This document shows positions 33,003 through 44,196 of a stretch of 64,000 nt of DNA, piece by piece (position 1 is the stretch's first letter; every line of letters begins with the position of its first letter). The notes beneath the pieces were generated by a model, which had not been told where the DNA came from, ran no database searches, and was given only the letters and a program-made list of their open reading frames with translations. Position numbers and translations under genes: made by a program. This stretch comes from Entoloma clypeatum (lineage: Eukaryota > Basidiomycota > Agaricomycetes > Agaricales > Entolomataceae): the NCBI GenBank assembly GCA_963565915.1, contig OY751491.1, forward strand, positions 3,472,001 to 3,536,000. The letters run 5' to 3'.

Positions 33003-35379
33003 CCTCACATTCGAAAATGTCTCGGAGGCATTCGCGGAGGACTTCATTGAGAAGCTGATGGGAATGTCAATGGCGGCCATGGGAGTTAAAAAGATGCCGA
33101 AAACAGCATGGGATGCTTTGGAGAGTGACAAGGGTGAACAATGGGGTGCGGCAATGGACGAAGAAATTGCACAGCTGAAGGAAATGGGAACCTGGGAGGT
33201 TATGGATCTGCCAGAAGGATGCCAGGTGATCGAGAGCAAATGGGTTTTCATGAAGAAGAAGGACGAAAACAGGAACACAATTCGCTACAAGGCAGACTCG
33301 TCACACAAGGATTCTTGCAGAAACCTGGAACCAACTACAGCGACAACGGAACATTTGCACCAGTTATGTGATTTGAGAGCTTACGCACTGTACTCGGACT
33401 AGCCGCAATGTACAACTGGGACGTACGACAAATGGATGTCAAAACAGCATACCTGAACGGCTACCTCGAGGAGGAATTATACATGGAGCAACCAGAGGGC
33501 TACAACGATGGAACTGGACGCATCTGCTGACTCATACAAGCACTCTACAGATTGAAGCAGGCAGGAAATGTATGGAACAAAGAGTGGAATAGGGCAATGG
33601 AGGAGCTGGGCTATACACAATTGAAATCCGACTACTGTTGCTTCCTATGCCGCGAAAACAAGAAGTTCTCAATCATCTTGGTATGGGTTGACGACGTTAT
33701 CACCATCACAAACAACGCCGAGGAATTGGATTGCATTGAACACAAAATCAAGACAAAATTTGAAATAAACATCATCGGCAAACCCACCATTCTCCTAGGC
33801 ATGAAAATCGATCGAGACAATGACAAGAAGACTATTTCATTGTCACAAGGTCACTACATCGACACAATGCTCGAATGATTTGGTCTGAAGGATGCAAATC
33901 CAGTCTCAACCCCCATGGACCCCAACGTAAACATGGATTGGGATGAAGGGACAAGAATGGGTCAAAAGATGGCGAGGATAACAGGGGATCGGTGCATATG
34001 CCACTGCGATTGGCTCGCTGATGTACACGGCACTTGGGACGAGGCCAGACATCACCTACGCAGTTCAACAACTTGCGCAATTCATGAAGAACCCACAGGC
34101 AAAGCATTGGACAGCCGTCAAACGCATTTTTCAATACCTAAAAGGCATGCGCGACGATACACTTACATTCGGCAGTAACTACCAAGACTGGACAACGGAA
34201 CTCACAATATACTGCGACGTGGACTGGGCATTGAACACCGAGCAAAAATCCATGAGTGGCTATATTTTGCTACTCACAGGGGGAGCTGTCGCTTGGAGTG
34301 CGAAGAAGCAATCGACTGTGGTGCTTTCAACAGCCGAAGCTGAATACATTGCGGCGACTCATGTCGCGAAACAAGTTTTATGGCACAGAACATTTTTTGA
34401 AGAACTCAGGATTCCACAATCCCTTACTTCGACCATCTATTGCGACAATCAAGCTGCAATCGCTATCGCCCATCCCTGTTATATCCATCTCCGAATCTCC
34501 GATCCACTCCGATCGTCCTCCAATATTCCAGACACCCGTTACCTCTGCATCTCTGCACGTTGCCATCATGCATTTCATATTCATAGCTCCATGCCTTTAT
34601 GCATTTCATATTCATATTCCCATTTACTTATGCATCGCCTTTTCCACATGGTCTGCTAACTGACATCTCCGATGTTCGTTACAGTCGCTGGCAACTTACG
34701 CCACAACTCCGGACCTACTCCGACCATCTCCGTAAAGTAATCACATTTAGATATTTAAGCTTGTACCATACCTGTAGTTCCTCAGTTCAAATATCAACAA
34801 AGTTCACTCCTCTACTTTCGCTTCATGCCAGAGATTCTCGCTGTGGTACAATATGCCGACAACATCATCATCTACTGCTCTTCCTCCATCGTTACTCTTC
34901 GACGAGCTCAGTACTGTGTCTGAGTCACAACTCTGACATCATCCGATCACTTCCATGTCAGCATGTCCCTCACCGAGATCTCTCCAAGAACCTCCACACC
35001 TCCAACCTCTCCTCTGATCTCCTGAAATTGGGACACCTTATCCAACAACGGTGGCGCAACACATACATTGAAGCCACGTCCCTCCCCTTCATTGTTCCTC
35101 CGCATTTCCGGAGTTGCACTCCAGTCCCAGTACTCCGTCCGACCTCCGACAGACTCCGACGAAGCTCCAACATTTCATGTACTTAACAATCCCAAATTTC
35201 ATGCACGAACGAAACATATCGACATCACCTTACATTTTCTACGTGATCTAGTCGAAAATAGAACACTCAACATTGTCTATGTGGCATCTAGCGAAAATGT
35301 GGCAGACACATTCATGAAGGCACTGCCGAGAGTCGCACATGAGTATTTAGCTCACAGACTCGGAGTAATGCTCGAGTAA
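33003..35379 (+). pseudogene. Copia G reverse transcriptase and RNase H
   Basis: RT: KTAWDALESDKGEQWGAAMD, ESKWVFMKKKDE, QMDVKTAYLNGYLEEELYM, QALYRLKQAGNVW, the catalytic VWVDDVIT (about 33680-33705), LGMKIDRDND. TGA codons and frameshifts occur near 33290, 33370, 33530, 33876 and 33940. RNase H: GSLMYTALGTRPDITYAVQQ, VDWALNTEQKSMSGY, STAEAEYIAATHVA, YCDNQAAIAIA; after the solo LTR the text resumes exactly with KFHARTKHIDITLHFLRD and ends at TAA 35379. One clear stop is the TGA in TMLE*FGLKD, where Copia elements have an Arg. Confidence 0.85.
34477..35188 (+). repeat. Solo LTR (Gypsy, related to family 1)
   Basis: 712 bp, TGTTATATCCATCTCC...GTACTTAACA, with the target duplication ATCCC at 34472-34476 and 35189-35193. 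Joining the flanks restores the Copia G frame exactly (AHPKFHARTK). It has no internal region. The tail (GCGCAACACATACATTGAAG) resembles the LTRs of Gypsy B (GCGCAACACACAAGTTGAAG). It arose by recombination between the two LTRs of a full element. Confidence 0.9.
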
Positions 35380-35466
35380 GGGGGAGTGTTGGGAACAGAG
35401 AATTGAGGCATCGCTGGACAACGACGGTGGACGGTTGTGTACTCGACCATTACCATACCATTACTA

Positions 35467-35730
35467 GTGTTTCAAGGTCCAGTCTCAAAGACCACAAAGA
35501 AGACTGAGACCAGACTGAACCAGGGGGTGGTCCTGGTTCATCTTTTCAAAAATACAAAGACCACCCCCCCTGGTTCTATGCAGTTCATAGGTTTAAACCG
35601 GTTTTTTGGCCAAAAAACCAGTTTAAACTGGTCCTGGTCTTAGTTTTTCAGAGAGACCACTCACCTGGTCTTGGTCTCTGGTCTCAAATTTTTTGGGCCA
35701 AAAACCGGACCAGACTGGACCTTGAAACAC
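35467..35730. mobile_element. MITE, Tc1/mariner-like (TA target)
   Basis: 264-bp element with perfect 18-bp terminal inverted repeats GTGTTTCAAGGTCCAGTC, flanked by TA on both sides (35465-35466, 35731-35732). No ORF. The interior has further GGTTTAAAC/GTTTAAACTGG inverted words that can fold. TA duplications are typical of Tc1/mariner elements; assignment is by that alone. It sits in the 3' LTR of Copia G. Confidence 0.85.
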
Positions 35731-35877
35731 TAACCATTACCAGTAGATACTTATTTCCATAACACTCATTTCCAAGTACATAGCCTACTCACTTTGTAGT
35801 TAGGTTACACCCTCATTTATTAGTATAAAAGACATAGTTTACATTGAAATACATCTATCTTTCACTGCGTATTTTCA

Positions 35878-36971
35878 TCAACCTTGTCATCCAATTCTGC
35901 CCCGGCCGATTGGGAACTAAACCCAACTCTCTAACTAGACGTTGGGATGTCTACCCTAAAGGGGGAAATAGCGACTACATCGACATCAATCCAACCAACC
36001 TCTGACCAGTCTTTTCGCAAGAACAGCTCTCCGCTTCGGTTCGCGCGACTCAACTCCTTGAGCCCGTCCTCCATGCAACCATTATCATGGACACAGAGAA
36101 GCTCCACCATGACATACTCACAGCACTCCCTTCCGACACTCTTTACGATACTCTTTCTAAAGAACCTAAACCCCGCTGGTCTCTCAACCCCGATGGTTTC
36201 CTCCGACATGACGATCGGGTATATACGTTCCCGACTCCGACGACCTCTGACTCTGAGTCCTACAGCACAAGCACAATCATATGCTTGCTGGACACCCAGG
36301 TCAGAACAAGACACTCAGTCTCATTCAGTGTGATTACACCTGGCCCAAAATACGAGATTTCGTCAAACACTATTGCAAGTCATGTACCACTTGCATGTGA
36401 TCGAAGCCACAAAGACACAAGCCTTACAGCCTACTCAAACAGCTTCCGATCCCCGAACGTCCTTGGAATTCTATCTCAATGGATTTCATTGAGATCCTTC
36501 TGACCTCCGACAACTTTGATTCCATCCTCGTTATCATTGACCGATTAACGAAACAAAGTATCTTCATTCCGACAACCATCCACTGCACCTCCAAAGACCT
36601 TGCCATACTCTTTGTATTACATGTCTTCTCTAAACACGGCATCCCCAAACATGTCACCTCCAACCACAGCCCCAAATTCATCTCCCATTCTTCCGAACCA
36701 GACCCTCAAACAGTACTTGTGGATATTCTGCAACTACCAACAGGACAACTGGTCCACTCTCCTTCCGATTGCGGAGTTCACATACAACAACGCACCTAGT
36801 GCTACCACTGGCATATCTCCCTTCTTTGCTAACAAGGGTTACCATCTGAACATCACTGTTCACCCAGAACATGACCTTGCCTCTTCCCGAGCCTGATCCT
36901 TTGTGACCAACTTAGACAAACTTCACCAAGAACTGAAATCCACCATCCCCGACGCTCAATAATGTTACCAG
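35878..36971 (+). pseudogene. Gypsy family-1 pol fragment (RNase H end to integrase)
   Basis: Closely matches Gypsy B from about 51771 onward (VIQFRPGRLGTKPNSLTR equivalent, then the EQLSASVR, MDTEKLHHDI and YTWPG... regions, integrase core, and PLPIAEFTYNNAPSATTG). Many frameshifts, stops and a deletion of about 110 bp in the catalytic core near 36690. No LTR is attached. Starts directly at the end of the Copia G LTR. Confidence 0.82.
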
Positions 36972-37650
36972 AAGTCACCCTTAGTGGTAGGATAAAGGCT
37001 TTTAAATCTGGTACTAGCCAGTGGAATTGAAGGCTTCCACCATGGATGTAGCCACAGCTGGCTACAGCCATGCAACAGGCTTCACTGCTTCATAGCCTCT
37101 GTAGTCACCCTAGCCAGTGTCTGGCTACAGCCAGGCAAGGCTTCAACATGTCGTGGCCTCCGAAATGGCTGTAGCCACACCCACCAGAGGGATTTGTAAG
37201 CCATACTAAGCAGGAGTTTGATATGATAATATATGATGTTATTCAATTACTATGCTAATTACAAAACATTAAATAAGATGCACATCGGGGGGCGTCCTTG
37301 CGCCCCGCCTCGCGACCCTTCCGTTGCCGTGCTCCAATGCGCTTCCCACCATCCCAGGATGCCTCCCACGTGCCATGTGCTGTCCCCGCCATTGGCGTGT
37401 CTTGTGCGTGTCCCGCCGCTCCCAGTCCTGCCTTTCCCATGTGTTGGCTGCCGTTCTTCGCGTGCCCTTGTGTCCAACGCGCCCCCTGTTCATGCATCCC
37501 CCCGTTCCCGCATGTCATGTACTGCTCCTCATGTCTCCCACCATTCTCGTGTGGCCTGTGCTGTTGCCCACGTAGTTCATCAGTGGTCTGACATGTGGGA
37601 AGAGCGGGGGTGCTTACCTATACCCCGGCTGCGTGGCCCTTGTGCAAACG
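36972..37650. repeat. Dispersed repeat R1, copy 2
   Basis: No gene. It contains the MITE terminus found at 11514 (37015-37070), the GTCTGGCTACAGCCAG segment found at 11038, the AT-rich link ending near 37260, a GC-rich block, and at 37540-37660 one arm of the long inverted repeat seen at 12172-12771. The same order in two places points to a composite repeat that spread as a unit. Confidence 0.65.
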
Positions 37651-37676
37651 GAGGGAGGAGGGAGGGCCGATACAGT

Positions 37677-39160
37677 GATGGACTTCAATGAGGAATACGA
37701 GTATGATGAAGATGAACCTGGACCGTCCAAGCGGACGCATTTCAGTTGGGCGGATGAAGTTGACGACAAGCTTTTCGGAGGTTCGTCATGCGACGACCCG
37801 AGGTACGTTCTTTCACAAGTTTCACATGAGCACACAATGACAGAAGAACACACCCAGATTCGTGATAAGTCACTAGAACTGGGTCATAGTTATTTAAAAA
37901 TACCTGTCGTTGCTGTCTCCTTCATGGAGGAAATCTATGATCATTTTGCCTCATGTTCAAAATGTAAGAACAAATCCAAAGATACTAATGATGCCGAGTG
38001 GATCATGGATTCCGGCGCTAGTATGCACTTCACCTCAGAGATGAGTGACTTTGCAACGTACAAAAAAGAGAAATCGATCTGTACTGCCCAAACTGTGGGC
38101 AAAGCAAAGATCTCTATAAAAGGAAGAGGGACCATGTTCATCACTCACACGATACCATCGCGTCAAGGAAAGCCTAGAAGTCTAATGACTTGGCTTTATT
38201 CGGTTTTACACATCCTGGAGCTTTCTACTTGCCTCATGTCAATGGCAAAATTCTCCAAGAATCTGGATTAAATGTCGCTGGCTCAGCTGACAATCTTAGT
38301 TTCTTCAAAGATGGAAAGTGTGTACTAAGATGTGAACCTCATTTTCCCGGTTCAACAATATACTGGGTAAATACATGCGTTGAACAAATCACGCAGCTAA
38401 ATGCTAGAAATATTGATGTCTATAAAGCCGATTACAGCATTTGGCATCAGTGGTTTGCACACCCTGGTAAAGATGTCCTGAAAAAGGCACCTGACGCATG
38501 TGATGGATTCCCAAGGGATGTCCAATTTTCCCTTAAGGATAAGCCATGCCGTCCCTGCGCAGAAGCAAAGTTGAGGTTGAAAAGTTTCCCTCCTTCATCT
38601 TCACATGCTTCCAGACCCTTTGAGTTTCTCCATTCGGACCTCAAAGAGTTTCCAATCGCCTCCTATCACAAATTTAAATACTATGTCAGCTTCTTGGATG
38701 ACTATTCTGGGCATGCTTGGATGGTATTGTTGAAACTCAAATCCGATACCTCTGATGCATTCAAAAAGTGGACAACACTTATGAAAACCCAGTTTAATGC
38801 CCAATTTCACCGATGGCATTTTGATGGAGGGGGAGAGTTCAAAAAGGAAACTGGGGTAGTAAAATACCTCGAGGATCTTGGTGGAAATTTCATCTCCTAA
38901 TACACCCCAACAAAACGGTTGAGCCGAAAGGATTAACTGCACCATTGTAGAGAAAGCACAGGCGATGTGGTTTGCCACCTGCTTACCACAATCATGGTGG
39001 GAGTTTTGCGTTTTACATGCCGTGCATGTCTATAATTGCACGCCAATTAAATGACTTTATTGGAAAACACCTTTTGAATCTCTAAAAGGGGAAAAACCAG
39101 ATGTATCAAATCTCCATGTTTTAGGTTGCGCTGCCTATGTTTATATTCCTGAAGAATGCC
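37677..39160 (+). pseudogene. Copia H protease and integrase
   Basis: An acidic N-terminal stretch is followed by the protease motif EWIMDSGASMHFTSEMSDF (about 37996-38052), a frameshift near 38190-38270, the GAG-pre-integrase region (IWHQWFAHPGKDVL), the CRPCAEAK pair, and the integrase core LHSDLKEFPIASYHKFKYY, FLDDYSGHAWM, FDGGGEF. Downstream of 38898 stops and shifts break the text, which still shows the WWEFCVLHA and NVLGCAAYVYIPEE regions. Confidence 0.82.
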
Positions 39161-39162
39161 AT

Positions 39163-41598
39163 GTGAATAAATTAAATCCATGTGCGGAGCTTATGACCTT
39201 TATGGGTTTTAAACCAGGAATGAAAGCATATCAGTTTATGACTGATAAAAACAGTATCTTTATTGGTACTACCGCAGTATTCAATGAAACCCTCTTTCTG
39301 AGATGTCCGGATACCAAAGTGCCACAACACACACCCATGGGAAATGAGCCTTCCCATGATGAGTCTCAGGATGATGGAAACCCTGATGACGATGTTGATC
39401 ACCACTTCGGAGATGGAGATGTTCATTATCATTCCCGCCGGCGTAATCAGCCAAGCGGAGATGAATCCTCCGATCCCTCTTCTGCTCCAAATGGAAACCA
39501 GCATGACGGCACTGATGTACCACCTTTGAATCAGGATGACCCTGAGGTCCAGAACCAGCCGGCGAATCCTCCGCCTGCTGATGACCCTCAACCACGAAGG
39601 AATGCTAACCTGTCTCGACGGGAAGGCAACATCTACGGGGAGCAACGGCACCCCATGCAACAACAACGCGACATCAATCGCACACGCTCTTGGCGTGAAG
39701 CCGTGAATCGAGAGAAACAGCAGCGTGAGCCTTCGCAGCTCTGCAATGTTCCCCGATCACGACAGGAAGAAGTGGAACCTAGTTCCCCCTTAGCCCCACC
39801 TGACGCAGGGCCTAGTGGATCTTCTGGTACTCCTCCCGATGACCCCAAAGTTCCTGATGACAAATCTTTGGAAGATATGGATGCAGAGAGCTTACTGCGC
39901 AAAATAATGAATGATGTGGAGCTAGGTCCAAAAGCATTTAATTTGTACCTAGAACGATTAGTTCGGAAACAAGGGGGAGACACGAAACAGATCGCTGAGT
40001 TGAATGCACTACTTGCATCAGCCATTCCTCACTCTGAATCTAATCTCTCACAGTTCCGTGATATCTGGGAGATGAAGTTTCGCGACATTGCCAAAATGCC
40101 AAAAAGCCTCCAGGATGAGTGGTTGGATGCATGCCATAAGGAACTTGATAGCATCAAGCGGCGTGATGTCTATGATCTAACATCTTTACCAACCAGATGG
40201 AAGGCCATCGGATCATGATGGGTCTTCAACATAAAGACCGACGGCCGTAAAAAGGCTCGGCTTGTTGCACAAGGGTTCTTGCAAATCGAGGGAATCGATT
40301 TCGATGAGGTATTCTCTCCCATAGTTCAATTCAAGACAGTACGTCTCATGCTCGCTACCGCCGTGCTTGAGAGTTGGGTGATTCTCGTGCTTGATGTAAC
40401 TGCTGCTTTCCTTTATGGGAAACTCCAGGAAGAGTTATATATGATGCAACCTGAAGGCTTCAAAGTAAAAGGCAAAGAACTTCTTGTTTGGAACCTGCAT
40501 AAGACTATTTATGGTTTAAAGCAGGCTGGACTTGCATGGTGGCATGCCATGGAGAAATCCATGAAGAAACTAGGTTTCTGAAGGGTCATATCTGGCGCCG
40601 GAATCTTTGTTTTCTATTCCCCAAACGGAACCATCATACTAGCGATAATCTATGTCGATGATGCAATGTTCATGGAACCAGACACTAAGCTTACAACCGT
40701 TAAAAGAGCTGAATTCATGGCTATTTGGGAATCTCATGATCTAGGTGAACCCACTGAATTCTTGAGAATGCGCATCACGCGTACCAAGAATACAATCATG
40801 ATCAATCAATGTGCCTATTTACAGAAAGTAGTAGAGAGATTCGGCATGACAAATGCAATGATTGCCAAGACTCCTCTACCTACTGGATACAAGCCGACAG
40901 CAAATGCTGGCACTGGCACTGCTGCGCTTCGATCACAATTTCAGCAGATCATAGCGTCTCTGCTATACTTAATGATCGGTACACGACCCAACATTGCCTT
41001 TGCCGTGATTATGTTATCACAGTTCTCGGCAAATCCTACCCAGGAACACGTTGATAAAGCGAAGTATATAATCCGCTATCTCGTGGGCACTTCTGATTAC
41101 TGACTGACATATTCCGGTGATCAAAATGTGGGCTTACATGCCTACACGGATTCTGACTGGGCATCCAACAAAATTAAGCGTCGAAGCTGCACTGGCTTTT
41201 TCCTGAAGCTTGCAGGTGCTTCTGTAGGCTGGACTTGTCGTCTACAAAAAACCATTGCTCACTCATCTACTGAAGCAGAGTACATGGTGATGTCCGATTG
41301 TGGCCGCCAAGTAAAATGGGTAATCCAGCTCTTCCAGGAGATTGGCTTCGTAATGTGGAATGTCCCGATCTATGCCGACAATCATGGCTCGATCTTTATT
41401 GGGAACAACCCTGTACAGAAACGCCGTACTAAACATATCGATCTAAGATATCCCGTCATCCGAGAATACATCTCTTGTGGATTGATCACTGTAGAGTACA
41501 TTGAAGGCACATCCAATCCCACGGATATGCTAACTAAAAATCTTAGTCGGGAACTCTTTGAAAGATGTCGCCAACATTTAGGCTTGACATTTTCATAA
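39163..41598 (+). pseudogene. Copia H linker, reverse transcriptase and RNase H
   Basis: A long Pro/Asp-rich linker (39163-40040), then RT: DEWLDACHKELDSIKRRDVY, WVFNIKTDGRKKARLVAQGF, LDVTAAFLYGKLQEELYM, KTIYGLKQAGLAWW, the catalytic IIYVDDAMF (about 40645-40672). RNase H: YTDSDWASNKIKRRSCTGFF, STEAEYMVMSDCGRQ, YADNHGSIFI, KHIDLRYPVIRE. TGA codons at 40216, 40579 and 41101 interrupt it; the first (GS*WVF) and third (SDY*LTYSG) fit former Arg codons. Confidence 0.84.
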
Positions 41599-41661
41599 TC
41601 TGATGTATACACATTGAGGGGGAGTGTTGAATGAATTCCACTCCTATAGATATTTCATCTA

Positions 41662-42145
41662 TACATTCCGATCAGCTCCGACATTTTCCGACCAATTCCG
41701 ACACCTCCGACACCTCCGACACCTCCGACACCTCCGACATTTTGACTAATACTTATTATGCATACTTAATGTTATGAATCTCGTTACTATGTACATTACT
41801 TACATCCGACCATGTTAAGCATCTCCGACAGCCACTCGTTATCTGACTCCGACGAAGCCACACGTCCTCCGACATAGTATTTAAACTTATGTAGAATCGT
41901 GTATTAGCTTCAGTTTGAATATCAACTTAGATTCGACATCACACCTCCCATCCTCTTTCCGACTCTTAGTTTGAGTCCGACCTCCAATCCACCGATCCTT
42001 CTGAAATAAGGACACCGACGTATTAGCGAGGGCGCAACACACAAGTTGAAGCCAAGTCCTTGCCCCTACGTTGCACGCGCTCCGACCCTCCGACCTTCCG
42101 ACGCGTCCGACGTAGCTCCGACGTTTTGTTGATCAGTTCTCAACA
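41662..42145 (+). repeat. 5' LTR of Gypsy B
   Basis: About 484 bp, from ACATTCCGATCAGC to CAGTTCTCAACA, matching 54573-55167 and 2413-2873. It has five copies of the CCGACACCT 9-mer (41698 onward) against 17 in the 3' LTR. The expected TGTT start is replaced by TCTA. Confidence 0.85.
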
Positions 42146-42191
42146 GTATATTCAAACTGCCACTCGCTTATCCATATTTCAAATCCCAGTT

Positions 42192-42484
42192 ATGGCAGCC
42201 CACAACACACAGAACTCCCACGCAGCAGCAGCTGCAGTGGAAGCTTCAAACCTGCAGGACACCAGGGCGACATTTCTACATATGTTCCAAGATATTCCCG
42301 CAGAAGAATCTGCACCCAAACCTGACCCCATATCTCCGACACCTCGTCTCCGAACACCTCAGACACAAGGACCTCTGATTCCTGAAGAATTCCGTCCTTT
42401 TAAATCTCTGACCTCTCCTGTTGACGATAACAATCCTTTCTGTCGCGAGCAAACTCCAAACCTCGCCGAAGCAATTATGCTTAT
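42192..42484 (+). pseudogene. Gypsy B gag, 5' part (continues at 49760)
   Basis: Gag from ATG 42192 (MAAHNTQNSHAAAAAVEA) to the C insertion, with the NLAEAIML motif at the break. Removing C and one CTTAT restores the frame: LMTQELRRRETPKTPKKKSK and the DTFDGSDSRKLTSFLAKCT segment at about 49760-49879. There a deletion of about 0.9 kb relative to Gypsy A joins gag to the protease out of frame and removes the rest of the capsid, the zinc knuckle and the frameshift site. Confidence 0.82.
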
Positions 42485-43020
42485 TGTCACGTAGCGTGTT
42501 TCTCAACGTCGGAAAACGTCGGATGAGTCGGAGCGGAGTAGTGGAGGAGCGGATCGTTAGATATGACGTCTGGCAGAAAGGACCTGGCTTCAACTTGTGC
42601 GTTGCGCCCCACTCTTTGACGTGGTCCTCGATTTCGGATTGGCGGATGACGGAAGAGCGGATGAACGGAGGTGACGGAGAGAATGTTCAAAGGCAAGTGG
42701 AGGCGGATGCGAATGAGGTGTAACGTATGATATTTGAACTGAGGTTCTACGACAGGTTTGGTACACTATTTATAATAAACTAGAATGATCAGTATTACTA
42801 TAAGTGATGTGCAGATATCGGAGTTGACCATCGGAACATTCGGAGTACGGAGAGTAGCAAATGAAAAGTGAACAACATATGTCTACTTGTAAGTATGGTT
42901 GAGATGTTGCGTAGTAGAAGTATAATCAAATATAAATAGAATCTCGTCGGAGCGGATGTCGGATCGGATGAATTGTCGGAGTCGTCGGATAAGTCGGATA
43001 AGAATTGTATGGTTATGACA
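42485..43020 (-). repeat. 3' LTR of Gypsy C
   Basis: 536 bp, TGTCACGTAGCG...GGTTATGACA as read on the plus strand. The adjoining internal edge has the purine tract AAGAGGGAAATAC (element strand), preceded by GGGTTCGGCCCTAAG, which is also conserved in Gypsy B at about 54550-54565. Confidence 0.96.
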
Positions 43021-43150
43021 GTATTTCCCTCTTAGGGCCGAACCCTGAGGCCCAGATGAGGTAATCCACATGACCGTTGGTTGAAAAGCTTGTGCGTGAT
43101 TTTTCTCTCTTGTCACCCAACCACAACATCTAACCCGTCGCCTATCCGCT

Positions 43151-44151
43151 ATGTCCGCTGAAAACTCACCCCTCGCCGCTCTCCGTGCTGACAGGAAGCA
43201 GCAGAAGAAGGTCACTGAGGAGTTGGAGAGGAAACTGCAGGAGGCAGAGGAGCGCGCGAAGGAAGACGCAGAGCGCGCGGAGGCGAAAAGGGCGGCGAAA
43301 GAGCGGAGACGAGCAGAAAGGAAGGCAGAGAAGTCGAAGGCGAAGGAGCCGGTTGCAGGTGTGGATGCGGATGCGGATGCGGATGCGGCGGATGCGGAGG
43401 TGAAGAAGGTCAAGCTGCAGGGGGTTTTCAAGGACATGCCTGCGAGTTACGAGCAGGGAAGGGAGGATTGTACCTCCTGCTTGAAAGCGGGGGACTTGTG
43501 TTTTTGGCCATCGGAGTAAGTTCTTTCTTTTTCTTTATACGCTTCGTTATTAACTTGTTCCTTAGGAATGACAATGCTTCGTCGTGCTGGCGGTGCCAGC
43601 GTCTTAAACGGAGCTGCAGAACGGGAGCGGAAGCGGAGTCGGAGGTGAAGCGGAGGATGACCAAGGTGGCGAGGGTCGGAAAGACCAAGGTGGGGGGTGG
43701 TACGACGAAGAACGCGAAGGCGGGGTCATCCAAGGGAAAGGGGACCGCGGAGGGATCGCGGATGGCCGCAGCGTCGGAGGAAGCGGATGTCATGCCGGAG
43801 GGGTTTGGTCCGCCGGAGGTGGTCATAGGCATGGAGGTGGTAAAAGGGCTCAAAAACATGATAAGGGAGATGCGGTTGATAAAGGCGGAGTTGAAGGAAC
43901 TGCGGGAAATGAAGGAGCTTCTGACGGTTATCGCGTGGAGGGGGAGGTCCGAGGTTTCGGAGGAAGGATCCGACGAGGACGAGGATGCGGAGGAGTATGA
44001 TAGGGTATTGGAGGAGTTGGCAAAGGAGGTAGAAGAAGAAGAAGAAGAAGAAATGAAGAAGTGGAAGTGGATGGAGGAAGCGGATGAGGAGTCCGGATCG
44101 GAGTGGAACGAGGAGACAGAGGGGGTATCTAACAAGAAACAGCGAAGGTAG
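43151..44151 (+). CDS. Antisense accessory gene of Gypsy C: coiled-coil protein with Zn2Cys6-like cluster
   Basis: Two exons, 43151-43515 and 43566-44151, with a 50-bp intron (GTAAGT...TTAG); splicing keeps the frame and removes a stop. The 316-residue product has a strongly charged coiled-coil N-terminus (MSAENSPLAALRADRKQQKK, then Glu/Lys/Arg/Ala heptads), an Asp/Ala repeat, then CTSCLKAGDLC and CWRCQRLKRSC, a CX2CX6CX11CX2CX6C pattern, a basic linker, a second coiled coil and an acidic tail ending GVSNKKQRR. It lies on the strand opposite gag-pol, 45 bp from the pol stop and 130 bp from the 3' LTR. Gypsy B has a counterpart with the same intron position. The spacing fits fungal binuclear zinc clusters; DNA binding is an inference. 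Confidence 0.72.
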
Positions 44152-44196
44152 TTTTTTGTTAAAGTAAAATATTAATAGAATTTCTTTTCTTCCTTG

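Larger units (their letters stand above)
32881..35877 (+). mobile_element. Copia element G, 5'-truncated, with a nested solo LTR and MITE
   Basis: Plus-strand Copia remnant with RT, RNase H and 3' LTR; gag, protease and integrase are missing. The coding part is split by a 712-bp solo LTR at 34477-35188, and the 3' LTR (from about 35387, TGTTGGGAACAG) by a 264-bp MITE at 35467-35730. The LTR text ends near 35877, where a Gypsy family-1 pol fragment starts. Confidence 0.8.
37651..41661 (+). mobile_element. Copia element H, 5'-truncated
   Basis: Plus-strand Copia remnant: protease, integrase, RT and RNase H are present, gag and the 5' LTR are absent. After the RNase H stop there is a purine tract (GAGGGGGAG) and the first 37 bp of a 3' LTR (41625-41661, TGTTGAATGAATTCC), cut by the LTR of Gypsy B. 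The left edge is fused to repeat R1. Related to Copia F but clearly diverged. Confidence 0.82.
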
